Source: Arenicellales bacterium (GTDB lineage Bacteria; Pseudomonadota; Gammaproteobacteria; Arenicellales; JAANXG01). Taken from it: a stretch of 37,892 bases of DNA. Shown here piece by piece: positions 1-8,054 of the stretch. The notes beneath the pieces were generated by a model. The model made no database searches. It had not been told where the DNA came from and saw only the letters and a program-made list of their open reading frames with translations. Both the position numbers and the translations under genes were made by a program. The stretch is from NCBI GenBank assembly GCA_030066885.1, contig JASJAT010000046.1, positions 1 through 37,892 on the forward strand. Direction: 5' to 3'. Every line of letters starts with the position of its first letter. The stretch's first letter is position 1.

Positions 1-45
1 ACTGGCCGAGCCGGTTTGGGATCCTGCTAACGAGCGTTTACGAGC

Positions 46-942
46 CTAGGTTCGCTCTCGCTTAACCCATTGGATACCGAGCACGCCGGAGACTACTATA
101 ACTACACCGAGTATTTGTGTTAGCGACAGAGCTTGCCCCAGCAGCAAAAAGCCAAAAAGGACAGCCCAAACCGGTGAGGTGTTATCGATGATTGCAGTAC
201 GCAGTGGACCAACCATATCTACTGCGGTAAACAATAAAAAAGTCGCCACCACGTAACAACCGCCGCTGCCGGTAAACGCAAGCCAACCAATTGGGGTTGT
301 CGGCCATTCCAAATCAACGAAGATTAAAAATAGTACTATACTTGCGCAAGTACCGGTCAGCATGTAAAGCATCACGACAGTATTCTCATGTTGAGACATA
401 GCGCGCTCGCTGAGTATCAATAACGTAGCCAGGACCACCGCCGCGGCGAATGCAAGCAACACCCCACTGGTATTCACCATGCCTGTCGGCACCGACAATG
501 CTAGAAACAAACCAGCAAAGACAAAAAACATGAGAATCAGCTGCAAATAGGAAAACCTATCTCGCTTTGATATCCAGTCGTATATTCCGATCATAAGGGG
601 ATATGTGTACATGGTCACAATTGCCAAGGCTACAGGAATAAACACTACGGCCCCGAGCAGGACATACATCTCTATACCTAACAGCACGCCTAACAGAACG
701 CATGTTAGCTTCACTTTATTCGGAATATTCAATGCAAGGCCGTTTATCCGGGCGACAGCCAACAGCACCAGCCAAAACAAGACGGCCCTTGTGATGTTGA
801 GAGCATGAATATTGGCACCGTGCTGATAGGCCAGGCCAGCCAAAGTGACATTCATAGAAAAGGTAATGGCTGAAAATAGAGCAGCTAAGCTGCCTAACCA
901 GAGTCGTCTTCGCTTGCCGAATGCTTTGTTACTGGCCGTCAT
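46..942 (-). CDS. EamA/DMT-family membrane exporter
   Basis: A 298-residue integral membrane protein, probably a drug/metabolite transporter superfamily exporter of the ten-helix EamA type. The translation is almost continuously hydrophobic and shows two internally similar halves, each about 140 residues; the second ends with the typical 'DNTSPVWAVLFGFLLLGQ' helix pattern followed by a last membrane segment and a short basic tail (WVKRERT). Members of the family export amino acids, nucleosides or small drugs; the substrate cannot be read from the sequence. It is the last of four minus-strand genes, but 296 bp separate it from the oxidoreductase upstream, so it may have its own promoter. The start is the ATG at 942, which opens a positively charged leader before the first helix, as expected for inside-positive topology. 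Confidence 0.85.
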   Translation of the reverse strand: MTASNKAFGKRRRLWLGSLAALFSAITFSMNVTLAGLAYQHGANIHALNITRAVLFWLVLLAVARINGLALNIPNKVKLTCVLLGVLLGIEMYVLLGAVVFIPVALAIVTMYTYPLMIGIYDWISKRDRFSYLQLILMFFVFAGLFLALSVPTGMVNTSGVLLAFAAAVVLATLLILSERAMSQHENTVVMLYMLTGTCASIVLFLIFVDLEWPTTPIGWLAFTGSGGCYVVATFLLFTAVDMVGPLRTAIIDNTSPVWAVLFGFLLLGQALSLTQILGVVIVVSGVLGIQWVKRERT

Positions 943-1238
943 TTACCGCTCACATGTTGTTTGAGGTCTAACAGAAAGCAGGGCTTGGTAGGTGGTACGT
1001 GTGGATGTTCCACGTCTGGTTTTACTTGAATGTACCGTTAACAGCGCTGGGTATATAAAGCTTCAATCTTAGGTAATGAAGTGGTATTGCAGTTTCTTTC
1101 TTGGCGTGCTTTGCGACTTTGCGAGAGAGTAATAAGACCATATCAACGATCGCGAATGGGAGGTCCGATTATTTTCAGCAAGAGCGATGTTTCTGTGGGC
1201 ACTATGCCACCGAGGCCACAACAAACCAGGTATCCTTG
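943..1238. other. Gene-free spacer with one short palindrome
   Basis: A 296-bp stretch between two minus-strand genes. No plausible coding frame is seen. It holds a short interrupted palindrome, ACGTG-tggatgtt-CCACGT at about 997-1015, roughly 55 bp upstream of the exporter start on the minus strand. This could be an operator or a weak mRNA hairpin, but nothing in the sequence decides. No clear -10/-35 pair was recognised. Confidence 0.3.
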
Positions 1239-2342
1239 CTATGGCACAATGACGAAGTTACCAACGTGTTTTTTCTTTAAGAACTCCGATTGTGCAGTGC
1301 CAATTTCTGCCAGAGAGAACGTTTTCGCAAGCAAGGGCTTGAGTTTTCTTTGCTCGATCATGTCGACCAACCGGGCAAAGACATCTTGCGGCATGACTGT
1401 TGCGCCCCAAAGCTCAAGGTCCTTCAAGTAAAGTGTACGCAGATCCAGATCGACGATCGGACCGGCAATGGCTCCGGATGTGACGTAACGACCTCCACGG
1501 GCTAACAAATCCAACCACGTTGGAAAATTGCTGCCTCCGACAATATCCGCAACAACGTCAACCTCACCTTTTAGGGTTGCTTCCCGGATTGCTTGCTCTA
1601 AATTGCTTTGCTCTCTGCCTATTACAACATCAGCTCCGACGTTACGAACTTCGTCGAGTTTTTCTCTTCCGGCAATCGCGATCACACGGGCTCCGCGTAC
1701 TTTAGCCAGTTGTACAAGAGCGGACCCCACACCACCGGAGGCTCCGGTGATCAGAACGGCCTCATCCTGAGCCAGGCGTGCCCGGACCAGCATGTACTCC
1801 GCGGTCGAGTAGGAGCACGGGAAAGTGGCTAATTCAGAGTCACCCAACTCGGTATCTACTCGGTATGCATTGACGCTGGGTACAGTGGTGTATTCGGCAT
1901 AGCCCCCGTCTCGCTCACTGCCAAAATATCCGGCAAGTGATCTGTCCGTTGGGGTTGCTGGATCTCTAATCCACGGATCAATCAACACACGCTCACCAAT
2001 TCGGTTATCGTCCACGGCTTTACCAACACCAACAATACAGCCAGCGACGTCTGCACCTTGAATTCGCGGAAAAGTCAATCCAGACCCGGCCCAGGTTGAG
2101 TCATTGGATTGAGCTTCCGCGAATCCCTCGCGTCCACCCGATCCGGTCTCCGACGTGACCGATTTGCTGTACCAGGCGGTGCGTGTATTGATATCGGTGT
2201 TATTCATGCCGCACGCGCCCACTTTCACCAGTACTTCTTCAGCTTGAGGTAGAGGAACCGGGATGTCGTCCCTGTACACGAGCTTGTCTAGTCCACCAAT
2301 TCCAGTCAGATAAACACCTCGCATGGTAGTGGGAATAGCCAT
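1239..2342 (-). CDS. MDR-family NAD(P)-dependent oxidoreductase
   Basis: A 367-residue medium-chain dehydrogenase/reductase, of the zinc alcohol dehydrogenase/quinone reductase group. The N-terminal GroES-like domain runs to about residue 170 and contains 'CGMNNTDINTR' and 'GADVAG'. The usual zinc-ligand Gly-His-Glu in the latter motif is replaced, so catalytic zinc is probably absent and the protein may act more like a quinone/enoyl reductase. The Rossmann domain begins near residue 195 with 'GASGGVGSALVQLA', the dinucleotide-binding loop. It begins 4 bp after the stop of the carboxymuconolactone decarboxylase-like gene, so the two are almost certainly co-transcribed. Reaction and substrate are unknown; oxidation or reduction of a small carbonyl compound is a family-level inference. 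Confidence 0.85.
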   Translation of the reverse strand: MAIPTTMRGVYLTGIGGLDKLVYRDDIPVPLPQAEEVLVKVGACGMNNTDINTRTAWYSKSVTSETGSGGREGFAEAQSNDSTWAGSGLTFPRIQGADVAGCIVGVGKAVDDNRIGERVLIDPWIRDPATPTDRSLAGYFGSERDGGYAEYTTVPSVNAYRVDTELGDSELATFPCSYSTAEYMLVRARLAQDEAVLITGASGGVGSALVQLAKVRGARVIAIAGREKLDEVRNVGADVVIGREQSNLEQAIREATLKGEVDVVADIVGGSNFPTWLDLLARGGRYVTSGAIAGPIVDLDLRTLYLKDLELWGATVMPQDVFARLVDMIEQRKLKPLLAKTFSLAEIGTAQSEFLKKKHVGNFVIVP

Positions 2343-2346
2343 GTTT

Positions 2347-2724
2347 TTATGCGTCCTGCTCGGAGAGTACTTTGCGTGCTATGCGAAAACACTCAACGCC
2401 AACCGGCACACCGCAATATATTGTGATTTGGTGCAGTGTGGCTTTGAGCTCATCTTTGGTAAGGCCGTTGGTGATAGCCCCTCGAAAGTGACTTTCCCAT
2501 TCATGCATTCGGTTCAACGCAGCCAGCATTCCCAGGTTCAGCAAGCTACGGCGTTTTCGGTCTAGGGTGTCGTCACCCCAGCACACGCCCCAGCAATACT
2601 CGGTCACCAGCTCCTGAAACTCGCGATTAAAATCATCAGCACTATGCAGGGTGTTGTTAACATACTCTTCGCCCAAGACAGCGCTGCGTGCCTTGAGACC
2701 TTTATCAAAGCGACTTTTATCCAA
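2347..2724 (-). CDS. Carboxymuconolactone decarboxylase-family protein (PcaC-like)
   Basis: A 125-residue protein of the carboxymuconolactone decarboxylase/AhpD fold. It shows the PcaC-type pattern 'R.AVLGEEYV', 'LVTEYCWGVCWGDDTLDRKRRSLLNLGMLAALNR' and 'HQITIYCGVPVGVECFRIA'. True PcaC decarboxylates gamma-carboxymuconolactone in protocatechuate degradation, but no other pca gene is visible here, so the function may differ. The start is a TTG at 2724 preceded by a GGGAGA Shine-Dalgarno about 7 nt upstream, which supports this rare start codon; no ATG lies nearby in frame. It precedes the MDR oxidoreductase by 4 bp, suggesting the two act in one pathway. Confidence 0.8.
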   Translation of the reverse strand: MDKSRFDKGLKARSAVLGEEYVNNTLHSADDFNREFQELVTEYCWGVCWGDDTLDRKRRSLLNLGMLAALNRMHEWESHFRGAITNGLTKDELKATLHQITIYCGVPVGVECFRIARKVLSEQDA

Positions 2725-2755
2725 TTTGGTCTCCCGTCGATTTTGGGTTTAGGTT

Positions 2756-2812
2756 TCGTGGGGAGCAGACCTAAAGCTAGTAGAGTTAGTTGTGGTCTGA
2801 CCCTAATTCTAG
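2756..2812. repeat. REP-like palindrome entering the hydrolase 3' end
   Basis: An interrupted palindrome with arms GGGAGCAGACC and GGTCTGACCC around an AT-rich loop. The right arm provides the last codons of the alpha/beta hydrolase (Gly-Ser-Asp-His-Asn) and its stop codon. The arrangement resembles REP-type elements; no associated transposase gene is present in the window. Confidence 0.45.
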
Positions 2813-4261
2813 AAACTGAACGATGCGTTTAGCCATATAGTCGAAAAACGGATTATGACGCAACCTTAAGAAATAGTTGTCTGGAATCTGCAGCAAGTTT
2901 CTTTCACCGCGAATGTGAACCGCACCCAGCGTAATACCCTGATCTCGAGGGTCGTGGATCGCGCCGTACAACGGGTCTTGAGGTGAGAAAGGCACGGCGA
3001 CATGGGATAGTGAAAACACTTCGATAGGCCACGAAAGGCCGAGAGGTTCGTCTTGAATAATTGGGGTTTGTGCAGTCTTGGTGCGCGCCATAACGTCGTC
3101 GGTGGTTCTGTCCACGTTTGTCACAATTGTCAGGTCGAAGGGTAGAGATGGGTTTTCAAGCAACTGTTGCACCAAAGTTTCAGGATCCTGCTTAAGCAGG
3201 GGTTCGGTTTCTGTGTGTCGGTTAACATCGAACAACACCAGTTCGTGGTTGCCCGGCTCGAGTTGCATAAAAAGATTGTCGAGCAGGGTCATCGGTGGCA
3301 CAGTCGCGTCGACCACTGATTGAAAGGCAATGGTCTTTGGAAAATAGGCTAAGCCATGACCTCCGGAGAGATTGCCGATACGACGGGCGATTTCCGTAGT
3401 GAGTTGGTGGATTTGATCTCCCGCATTAACGGAGAACGAGTTGTATTTGTATGGATCGAATTCGAGTTGGATCGAATTCCACGCCAACTTTTCTAAACCG
3501 GCAAACTTTCCCAAACGTTCTTGCCAACGTGCTAACGCGGCCACAGGTGATACACCAATCGCCGGAGACAGCAATACAAGTGCATCGACTTGTCGCGCCA
3601 TCACACCTTCGAGCGGCAATAAAGCGTATTCCACGGCCAGTGCTGCTCCATTGGAGTAACCCACAATGTATATTGGTTTATCACCGACACGTTTTACCAA
3701 ATGGCGCAATCCAACCCGTACAGCCGCGACGAAGTCTTGCCAGTGGACGTCGAGCAAACCGGCTGGCGCAGTGCCATGCCCCGGTATTCTTAATCCGAGT
3801 GACAGCACGCTGTGTTTATGCAGCACTTCTCCTATCGCACGCAGGCTGTAGGGCGAATCGGATAGACCGTGCAACAGCAACGCACCGGCGACGGGTTGAT
3901 CGGGAACGAGCTCAAATGTCCGATTCCAGTTTTTCGGTTGAGCTTCCGGGTCCATAGTGCTGCCGCGGTGATAGCGTACCAATTGGCGTTGATCGTCTTT
4001 AGAGATTCGGCCGTAAACTCGTTCATTGAGTTGTTGCATAACCCGTTCTTCGATCGCCAAATAAGCATCTAGATCAGGAACGTGTTCTGCTTGGTCAGCA
4101 GTAAACTCGGCATCAAGTTTGGCGAGGTGCCAAACCTTTAAATCTGGACGGCTCTGCAGTACGTATATATATATGCCCAACGCAACCAACAGAGCCCCCA
4201 ATGCTCCATAGCTAAGTGCGAACAGGACGTGTTTTATAATGATTCGGGTTCGCCAATTCAT
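2786..4261 (-). CDS. Membrane-anchored alpha/beta hydrolase
   Basis: A 491-residue serine hydrolase with an N-terminal membrane anchor. From the ATG at 4261 the protein starts MNWRTRIIIKH followed by one hydrophobic helix (about residues 8-33), so the catalytic domain should sit in the periplasm. The hydrolase core has 'LLLHGLSDSPYSLRAIG' (oxyanion region) and the nucleophile elbow 'VGYSNGAALAVEYALL' (G-x-S-x-G). A later 'VVDATVPP' is a good candidate for the acid residue. The ORF track begins at a TTG (4327) without a good ribosome site, so I prefer the ATG. Substrate is unknown; lysophospholipase-like or esterase activity is plausible. The last five residues are encoded by a palindromic repeat, suggesting the original C terminus was replaced or trimmed. 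Confidence 0.75.
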   Translation of the reverse strand: MNWRTRIIIKHVLFALSYGALGALLVALGIYIYVLQSRPDLKVWHLAKLDAEFTADQAEHVPDLDAYLAIEERVMQQLNERVYGRISKDDQRQLVRYHRGSTMDPEAQPKNWNRTFELVPDQPVAGALLLHGLSDSPYSLRAIGEVLHKHSVLSLGLRIPGHGTAPAGLLDVHWQDFVAAVRVGLRHLVKRVGDKPIYIVGYSNGAALAVEYALLPLEGVMARQVDALVLLSPAIGVSPVAALARWQERLGKFAGLEKLAWNSIQLEFDPYKYNSFSVNAGDQIHQLTTEIARRIGNLSGGHGLAYFPKTIAFQSVVDATVPPMTLLDNLFMQLEPGNHELVLFDVNRHTETEPLLKQDPETLVQQLLENPSLPFDLTIVTNVDRTTDDVMARTKTAQTPIIQDEPLGLSWPIEVFSLSHVAVPFSPQDPLYGAIHDPRDQGITLGAVHIRGERNLLQIPDNYFLRLRHNPFFDYMAKRIVQFLELGSDHN

Positions 4262-4357
4262 GGTGTAAGAGTGAGACAATAGTCCATCGATTATACCCGG
4301 AATATATTCTGCACCGTTTGCGAACAATCGAGTGTTTCTGCGTCTTTGGAGTGATCA

Positions 4358-5542
4358 ATGACAGATAATAAGCAAGATGAAACCATAGCGGTCCGCGCTG
4401 GAAGACATCCACGGCAAAATCATGGTGTCGTCAATCCACCGGTGTATCACGCATCGACGATTTTGTATCCTACGGTTGAAGAATTCGACGGGCGTGTAGA
4501 CCGGCGAGGTCAACCCGGCGAAGTGGTGTATGGATTACATGGGACGCCAACTACGTTTGCGCTGGAACAAGCCATGGTCGAGCTGGAAGGAAGTTACGGC
4601 TGTGTGGTGCTTCCATCCGGTCTTGCGGCGGTGGCGATGGCTATCCTGGCCTTCGTCAGGAGTGGTGACCACCTGCTTATGGTCGATTCTGTATACGAGC
4701 CGAGTCGCATATTTTGCGACAACGTGTTATCCAGTCTGGGTGCTGAAACGACTTACTACGACCCGTTAGTTGGATCAGGTATCGAGAAGCTGATCCGTCC
4801 AGAGACAAAAGCCGTATATCTTGAGTCACCTGGCTCGCTAACGTTTGAGGTCCAAGATGTCCCAGCCATTGCCGAGGTGGCGCATCGCCATGGTGTGAAA
4901 GTGTTGCTCGACAATACCTGGGCTACGCCGCTGTTTTTCAAGGCTTTTAGTCATGGTGTCGATGTATGTATTCATGCCGGTACGAAATACATAGCGGGAC
5001 ACTCAGACGTCATGGCCGGGCTGGTCACAGCTACCGAACAGACATATGCCACCGTTCGTCAAACAGTGCTGGAATTTGGTCAGTGTGCAGGACCGGATGA
5101 TACCTACACGGTGCTGCGTGGAATTCGAACCCTGCCAACTAGACTAAAACAACACAGCATACAGGGGTTAGAGATCGCGCGATGGTTGAGACAAAGACCA
5201 GAAGTCATGCGGGTGTTGCACCCCGCGTTGTCAGAGTGCCCTGGCCATGACATCTGGCAACGGGATTTTCTAGGCGCCACCAGTTTATTTGGTATTCAGC
5301 TCAAGGATTACACGAGAGGTGCCTTAACCGCCATGTTGGATGGCATGCAGTTATTCGGCTTAGGTGCAAGTTGGGGAGGTTTTGAAAGTCTACTGATTCC
5401 TGCGTACCCCGAGAAACTTCGCACCGCCGTGCCTTGGCAGGGGGAAGGCCCACTGCTCCGTATCCACGTCGGCCTCGAAAACACTAGGGATCTGATTACA
5501 GATTTAGATCAAGGTTTCGCTAGATTGAACGCGGTTTCATGA
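4358..5542 (+). CDS. metC: Cystathionine beta-lyase
   Basis: A 394-residue PLP enzyme of the trans-sulfuration family. It would cleave cystathionine to homocysteine, pyruvate and ammonia in methionine synthesis, in the cytoplasm. MetC-type signatures are 'NHGVVNPPVYHASTILYPT', 'YGLHGTPTTFALEQAMVELEG', 'YEPSRIFCDNVL', 'ESPGSLTFEVQDVPAIAEVAH' and 'DNTWATPLFF'. The PLP Schiff-base lysine is Lys210 in 'HAGTKYIAGHSDVMAG'. Length matches the family (about 390-400). A GGAGTGA ribosome site lies just upstream of the ATG. It is transcribed divergently from the alpha/beta hydrolase across a 96-bp spacer and followed by a repeat-rich region, so it is probably monocistronic. Other beta-lyases of this family (e.g. 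cysteine desulfhydrase-like) cannot be excluded. Confidence 0.85.
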   Translation: MTDNKQDETIAVRAGRHPRQNHGVVNPPVYHASTILYPTVEEFDGRVDRRGQPGEVVYGLHGTPTTFALEQAMVELEGSYGCVVLPSGLAAVAMAILAFVRSGDHLLMVDSVYEPSRIFCDNVLSSLGAETTYYDPLVGSGIEKLIRPETKAVYLESPGSLTFEVQDVPAIAEVAHRHGVKVLLDNTWATPLFFKAFSHGVDVCIHAGTKYIAGHSDVMAGLVTATEQTYATVRQTVLEFGQCAGPDDTYTVLRGIRTLPTRLKQHSIQGLEIARWLRQRPEVMRVLHPALSECPGHDIWQRDFLGATSLFGIQLKDYTRGALTAMLDGMQLFGLGASWGGFESLLIPAYPEKLRTAVPWQGEGPLLRIHVGLENTRDLITDLDQGFARLNAVS

Positions 5543-5550
5543 CGCCCGAG

Positions 5551-5665
5551 CCGATCAATCGCGGCGAGGGCGCCACTCCTACATAACAGTAGTGAGTAGC
5601 TTGTATCTATTAGCTCGCAACAAACTAACGGATACTGTACTAGCTACTCTTGACTAGTTACCTCA
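5551..5665 (+). repeat. Composite palindromic repeat, family A copy 1
   Basis: Begins with a REP-like head (CCGATCAATCGCGGCGAGGG ... CTCCTACATAAC) followed by an inverted repeat, GAGTAGCT-tGTATC ... GGATAC ... AGCTACTC. The same head-plus-palindrome organisation recurs at 6021 and, inverted, at 15598. It begins 8 bp after the metC stop codon and its stem could end metC transcription. Confidence 0.6.
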
Positions 5666-5766
5666 TTGTAGGAGGCACGCCCTTGGGTCAATCGAATCGC
5701 AGCGAGGGTGCCGCTTCTGCGAAGGTCTTTGCGAGGTTGTGAAAATAGACGTGGCAATCCACCTCG

Positions 5767-5922
5767 CCGTCATTCCCGCATGTCTTTAGCGGGAATCCAG
5801 TGAGTACGTATTTGAGTATTGTGTCTGTGCAGCAGGATACATGCTTTGTGATACTCCACGGTTCCAGTTGAATGACGCATGGATTCCGGCTCTACTCGCT
5901 TCGCTCCTCGGCCGGAATGACG
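5767..5922. repeat. Long 'TCATTCCCGC' inverted-repeat element, copy 1
   Basis: About 155 bp bounded by CGTCATTCCCGC on the left and GGCCGGAATGACG on the right. The left end has its own hairpin, ATTCCCGC-atgtcttta-GCGGGAAT. An 'ATGGATTCCGGCTC' segment near the right end is typical of dispersed proteobacterial elements of this class. A related, more degenerate copy is at 21786. Confidence 0.6.
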
Positions 5923-6020
5923 ATTTCTAAATGTAGGAACAAGTCCAGGGTAAGTCGACAAAACAAACGTTTATAGCAAAGAACAGTTCGTTCCTTTCTA
6001 ATCACCGTATCACCTTCGCG

Positions 6021-6148
6021 CCGATCGAATCGCGGTGAGAGCGGCTGATCCTACATAACTGTAGCTAGGTGCTAGTATCGAGCAGCAAGTAAAAATAACT
6101 AACCGATACCACACTCGATACTAGTCATTAGCCACTAGCTACTCTTTT
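6021..6148 (+). repeat. Composite palindromic repeat, family A copy 2
   Basis: The head CCGATCGAATCGCGGTGAGA...ATCCTACATAACTGTAG matches copy 1. The following inverted repeat pairs AGCTAGGTGCTAGTATCGAG (6063-6082) with CTCGATACTAG...ACTAGCT (6114-6140). On the plus strand it is followed by ACTCTTTTTT, so it looks like a factor-independent terminator for transcripts arriving from metC. The T run touches the stop codon of the convergent cyclase gene. Confidence 0.6.
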
Positions 6149-7906
6149 TTATTCCGGTAACCCTGCGGCCCGCAGACCTTCTAAGTAATGCTCTAAATCG
6201 GCCTTGTGCTTATATCGGAGTGAGCGAGCGTAACTGCTGATTGTGAAGTCGGGATCAAGTTCAAGCAGCTTCTTTTTACATTCGTCGACCTGGGAAATCT
6301 GATTCAGCTTGGCATGGCAGGAAATACGGTAGGCTTGATGGGTCGCTTTCGGTTCCGGTACGCGCTTGAAGACGTCTATTGCATCCTCATATTTGTGCGC
6401 TGCGTGCAGCACGATCCCGAGATTAGCGTAATAGGCTTCGGGATGAAACGGATCCAGGCGGATCACCTTGTTCATCCAGTCTACACCTTCATCCGGTCTG
6501 CCGACATAAGCAAGTAGATATCCTCTCTGCGCTAACAGCAGGGGATTGTTCGGATTCAATTCTAGACCGCGTTCATTGTGATATTCGGCTTCGTCGTATA
6601 CCCGTCCCAGCAGGCGAATTTCGGAAGTGATACGGTGGCATTCGCTATCTTCTCTATCGAGTTCCATCGATCTTTTAGCGGCTTCCACACACCTTTTCCA
6701 GAGTTTGTCGGAATCCGGCATGTAGTCGCGGGTCCAGGCCTGGCCCACAGTACAGGAAAGCCATGCCCACGCCTGGGCGAAATTTGGATCCAATTCAACC
6801 GCTTTTTCGAGCAGCTGGACTCCTTGCCGACACGCCTCTTGTTCATACTTGTGATGACACTCACGGCCTCGCAAGAAATAATCGTAGGCTACCATTTGAT
6901 CGGTCCCTTTGCGCCGACCTCGTTCCAGGTCTGCGGCCTCGATGCGTTCCGGCAAGGCGGTTACGATTGATTGTGTCACTTCGTCTTGAACTGCAAAGAT
7001 GTCGTCGAGATCCCGATCGTAATTTTTTGCCCAAAGGTGATTGCCGTTACTGGCGTCAATTAATTGAACGGTAATGCGGACCCGGTTTCCGGCGCGACGC
7101 ACACTGCCTTCGACAACGTAGCGGGCTCCCAGCTCCTTCCCGACCTGTTGAATCTTTACTGCTTGCCCCTTGTACGTAAACGTTGAGTTGCGGGCGATCA
7201 CAAAAAAAGAATGGAAACGGGAAAGCGCAGTGATGATGTCCTCGGTTAGACCGTCAGCGAAATACTCCTGCTCGGCATCACCGGACATATTGGTGAAAGG
7301 AAGAATCGCAATCGAAGGTCTGGAAGCGGTAGGGGACAACGTGGTGGTTGTCGAGTCCGACGATACTGAAGGTGTCGAAGTGTCGATCCTGACTTTGTGT
7401 GCCAGGACCGGGTCTTCGATGTTTTTTACTTCCTGCGGCCCGAGAGATTCGTACTGCAAGGAAAGTTTCGTCCCAACCGCGCTACGTATGGATTCTGAGA
7501 CACAGATACCGCCCGGTTCTGCCAGGCTCTCCAAGCGCGCTGCGACGTTGACCCCGTTGCCATATATATCACCACGGTCCTCGATCACATCGCCAAGATT
7601 AACCCCCATGCGGAACTTGACACATTCATTGTCGGGCCGGTCTTGACTGCGTTGTTGCAGGTCCTTCTGGGCCTCTACCGCACACGCAAGCGCATCACTC
7701 GCCGCGTTGAAACAGGCCAGGACGGCGTCTCCGGCATAGTGCACAACTTTGCCGCCATGCTTGTTCACCGTGGAAGAAATGAGGTCGAGACAATGGCTGA
7801 GCCTACGGTGGGTTGCGTCCTCATCCTGCCCAGTTAGCTTACTGTAGCCTGCAACGTCGGCGTAAAGAATGGCAGCTAGTCTTCTGGGCAGTGGATCATC
7901 AGTCAT
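6149..7906 (-). CDS. Class III adenylate/guanylate cyclase with TolB-like and TPR regions
   Basis: A 585-residue soluble signalling protein. The class III cyclase catalytic domain (about 10-180) carries both metal-binding aspartates, Asp17 in 'YADVAGYS' and Asp60 in 'YAGDAVL', and transition-state residues Asn120 and Arg124 in 'NGVNVAARLE', so it should be active in making cAMP (or cGMP). A low-complexity Ser/Thr linker (about 180-200) leads to a TolB-like segment 'SIAILPFTNMSGDAEQEYFADGLTEDI', then TPR repeats to the C terminus. This architecture is common in rhizobia and marine proteobacteria; the TPR part probably binds a regulatory partner. No transmembrane helix is seen. The ATG start has no clear Shine-Dalgarno. 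A truncated relative lies at 12611. Confidence 0.85.
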   Translation of the reverse strand: MTDDPLPRRLAAILYADVAGYSKLTGQDEDATHRRLSHCLDLISSTVNKHGGKVVHYAGDAVLACFNAASDALACAVEAQKDLQQRSQDRPDNECVKFRMGVNLGDVIEDRGDIYGNGVNVAARLESLAEPGGICVSESIRSAVGTKLSLQYESLGPQEVKNIEDPVLAHKVRIDTSTPSVSSDSTTTTLSPTASRPSIAILPFTNMSGDAEQEYFADGLTEDIITALSRFHSFFVIARNSTFTYKGQAVKIQQVGKELGARYVVEGSVRRAGNRVRITVQLIDASNGNHLWAKNYDRDLDDIFAVQDEVTQSIVTALPERIEAADLERGRRKGTDQMVAYDYFLRGRECHHKYEQEACRQGVQLLEKAVELDPNFAQAWAWLSCTVGQAWTRDYMPDSDKLWKRCVEAAKRSMELDREDSECHRITSEIRLLGRVYDEAEYHNERGLELNPNNPLLLAQRGYLLAYVGRPDEGVDWMNKVIRLDPFHPEAYYANLGIVLHAAHKYEDAIDVFKRVPEPKATHQAYRISCHAKLNQISQVDECKKKLLELDPDFTISSYARSLRYKHKADLEHYLEGLRAAGLPE

Positions 7907-7975
7907 AGTTAGTAATACTAGTACGGCAGATTGGGCTGGGTATTATACGAGTATGTGCAAGGAGGATCGACGCTA

Positions 7976-8052
7976 CCGGGGACAGTATACTTTTTAACAA
8001 CGTTGGCTGAGCTCTACGTAATATAATAGTTAAAAAAGTATACTGTCCCCGG
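7976..8052. repeat. 'GGGGACAGTATACTTTTT' palindrome, copy R1
   Basis: A near-perfect inverted repeat: GGGGACAGTATACTTTTT-AAC on the left (from 7976) and its complement on the right (8029-8052), differing by one extra A, with a 30-bp loop that starts AACGTTGGCT. It ends 2 bp before the sulfatase stop codon and lies about 70 bp upstream of the cyclase start. The second copy is at 9626-9741. REP-like; possibly of the type moved by RAYT (IS200-like) transposases. Confidence 0.75.
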
Positions 8053-8054
8053 TT

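Larger units (their letters stand above)
5543..6148. other. 606-bp gene-free, repeat-packed spacer
   Basis: The spacer between the convergent metC and cyclase genes holds no credible gene. It contains, in order, family A copy 1 (5551-5665), a degenerate REP pair with a TGTAGGAGGC head (about 5668-5725), a long 'CGTCATTCCCGC...GGAATGACG' palindrome (5767-5922) and family A copy 2 (6021-6148). The short ORF at 5770-5961 lies in the palindrome and is discounted. Confidence 0.65.

Noticed and set aside
4212-4412. 66-aa minus-strand ORF across the hydrolase/metC spacer
   Set aside because: Overlaps both divergent genes and has no features; the spacer is a better promoter region.
5770-5961. 63-aa minus-strand ORF
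   Set aside because: Lies wholly in the 'TCATTCCCGC' palindromic element; such frames recur in every copy of these repeats.
5551-6148. CRISPR array or tRNA cluster in the repeat-rich spacer
   Set aside because: Repeats are palindromic, of unequal length and irregular spacing; no regular spacers, no cloverleaf or CCA ends.
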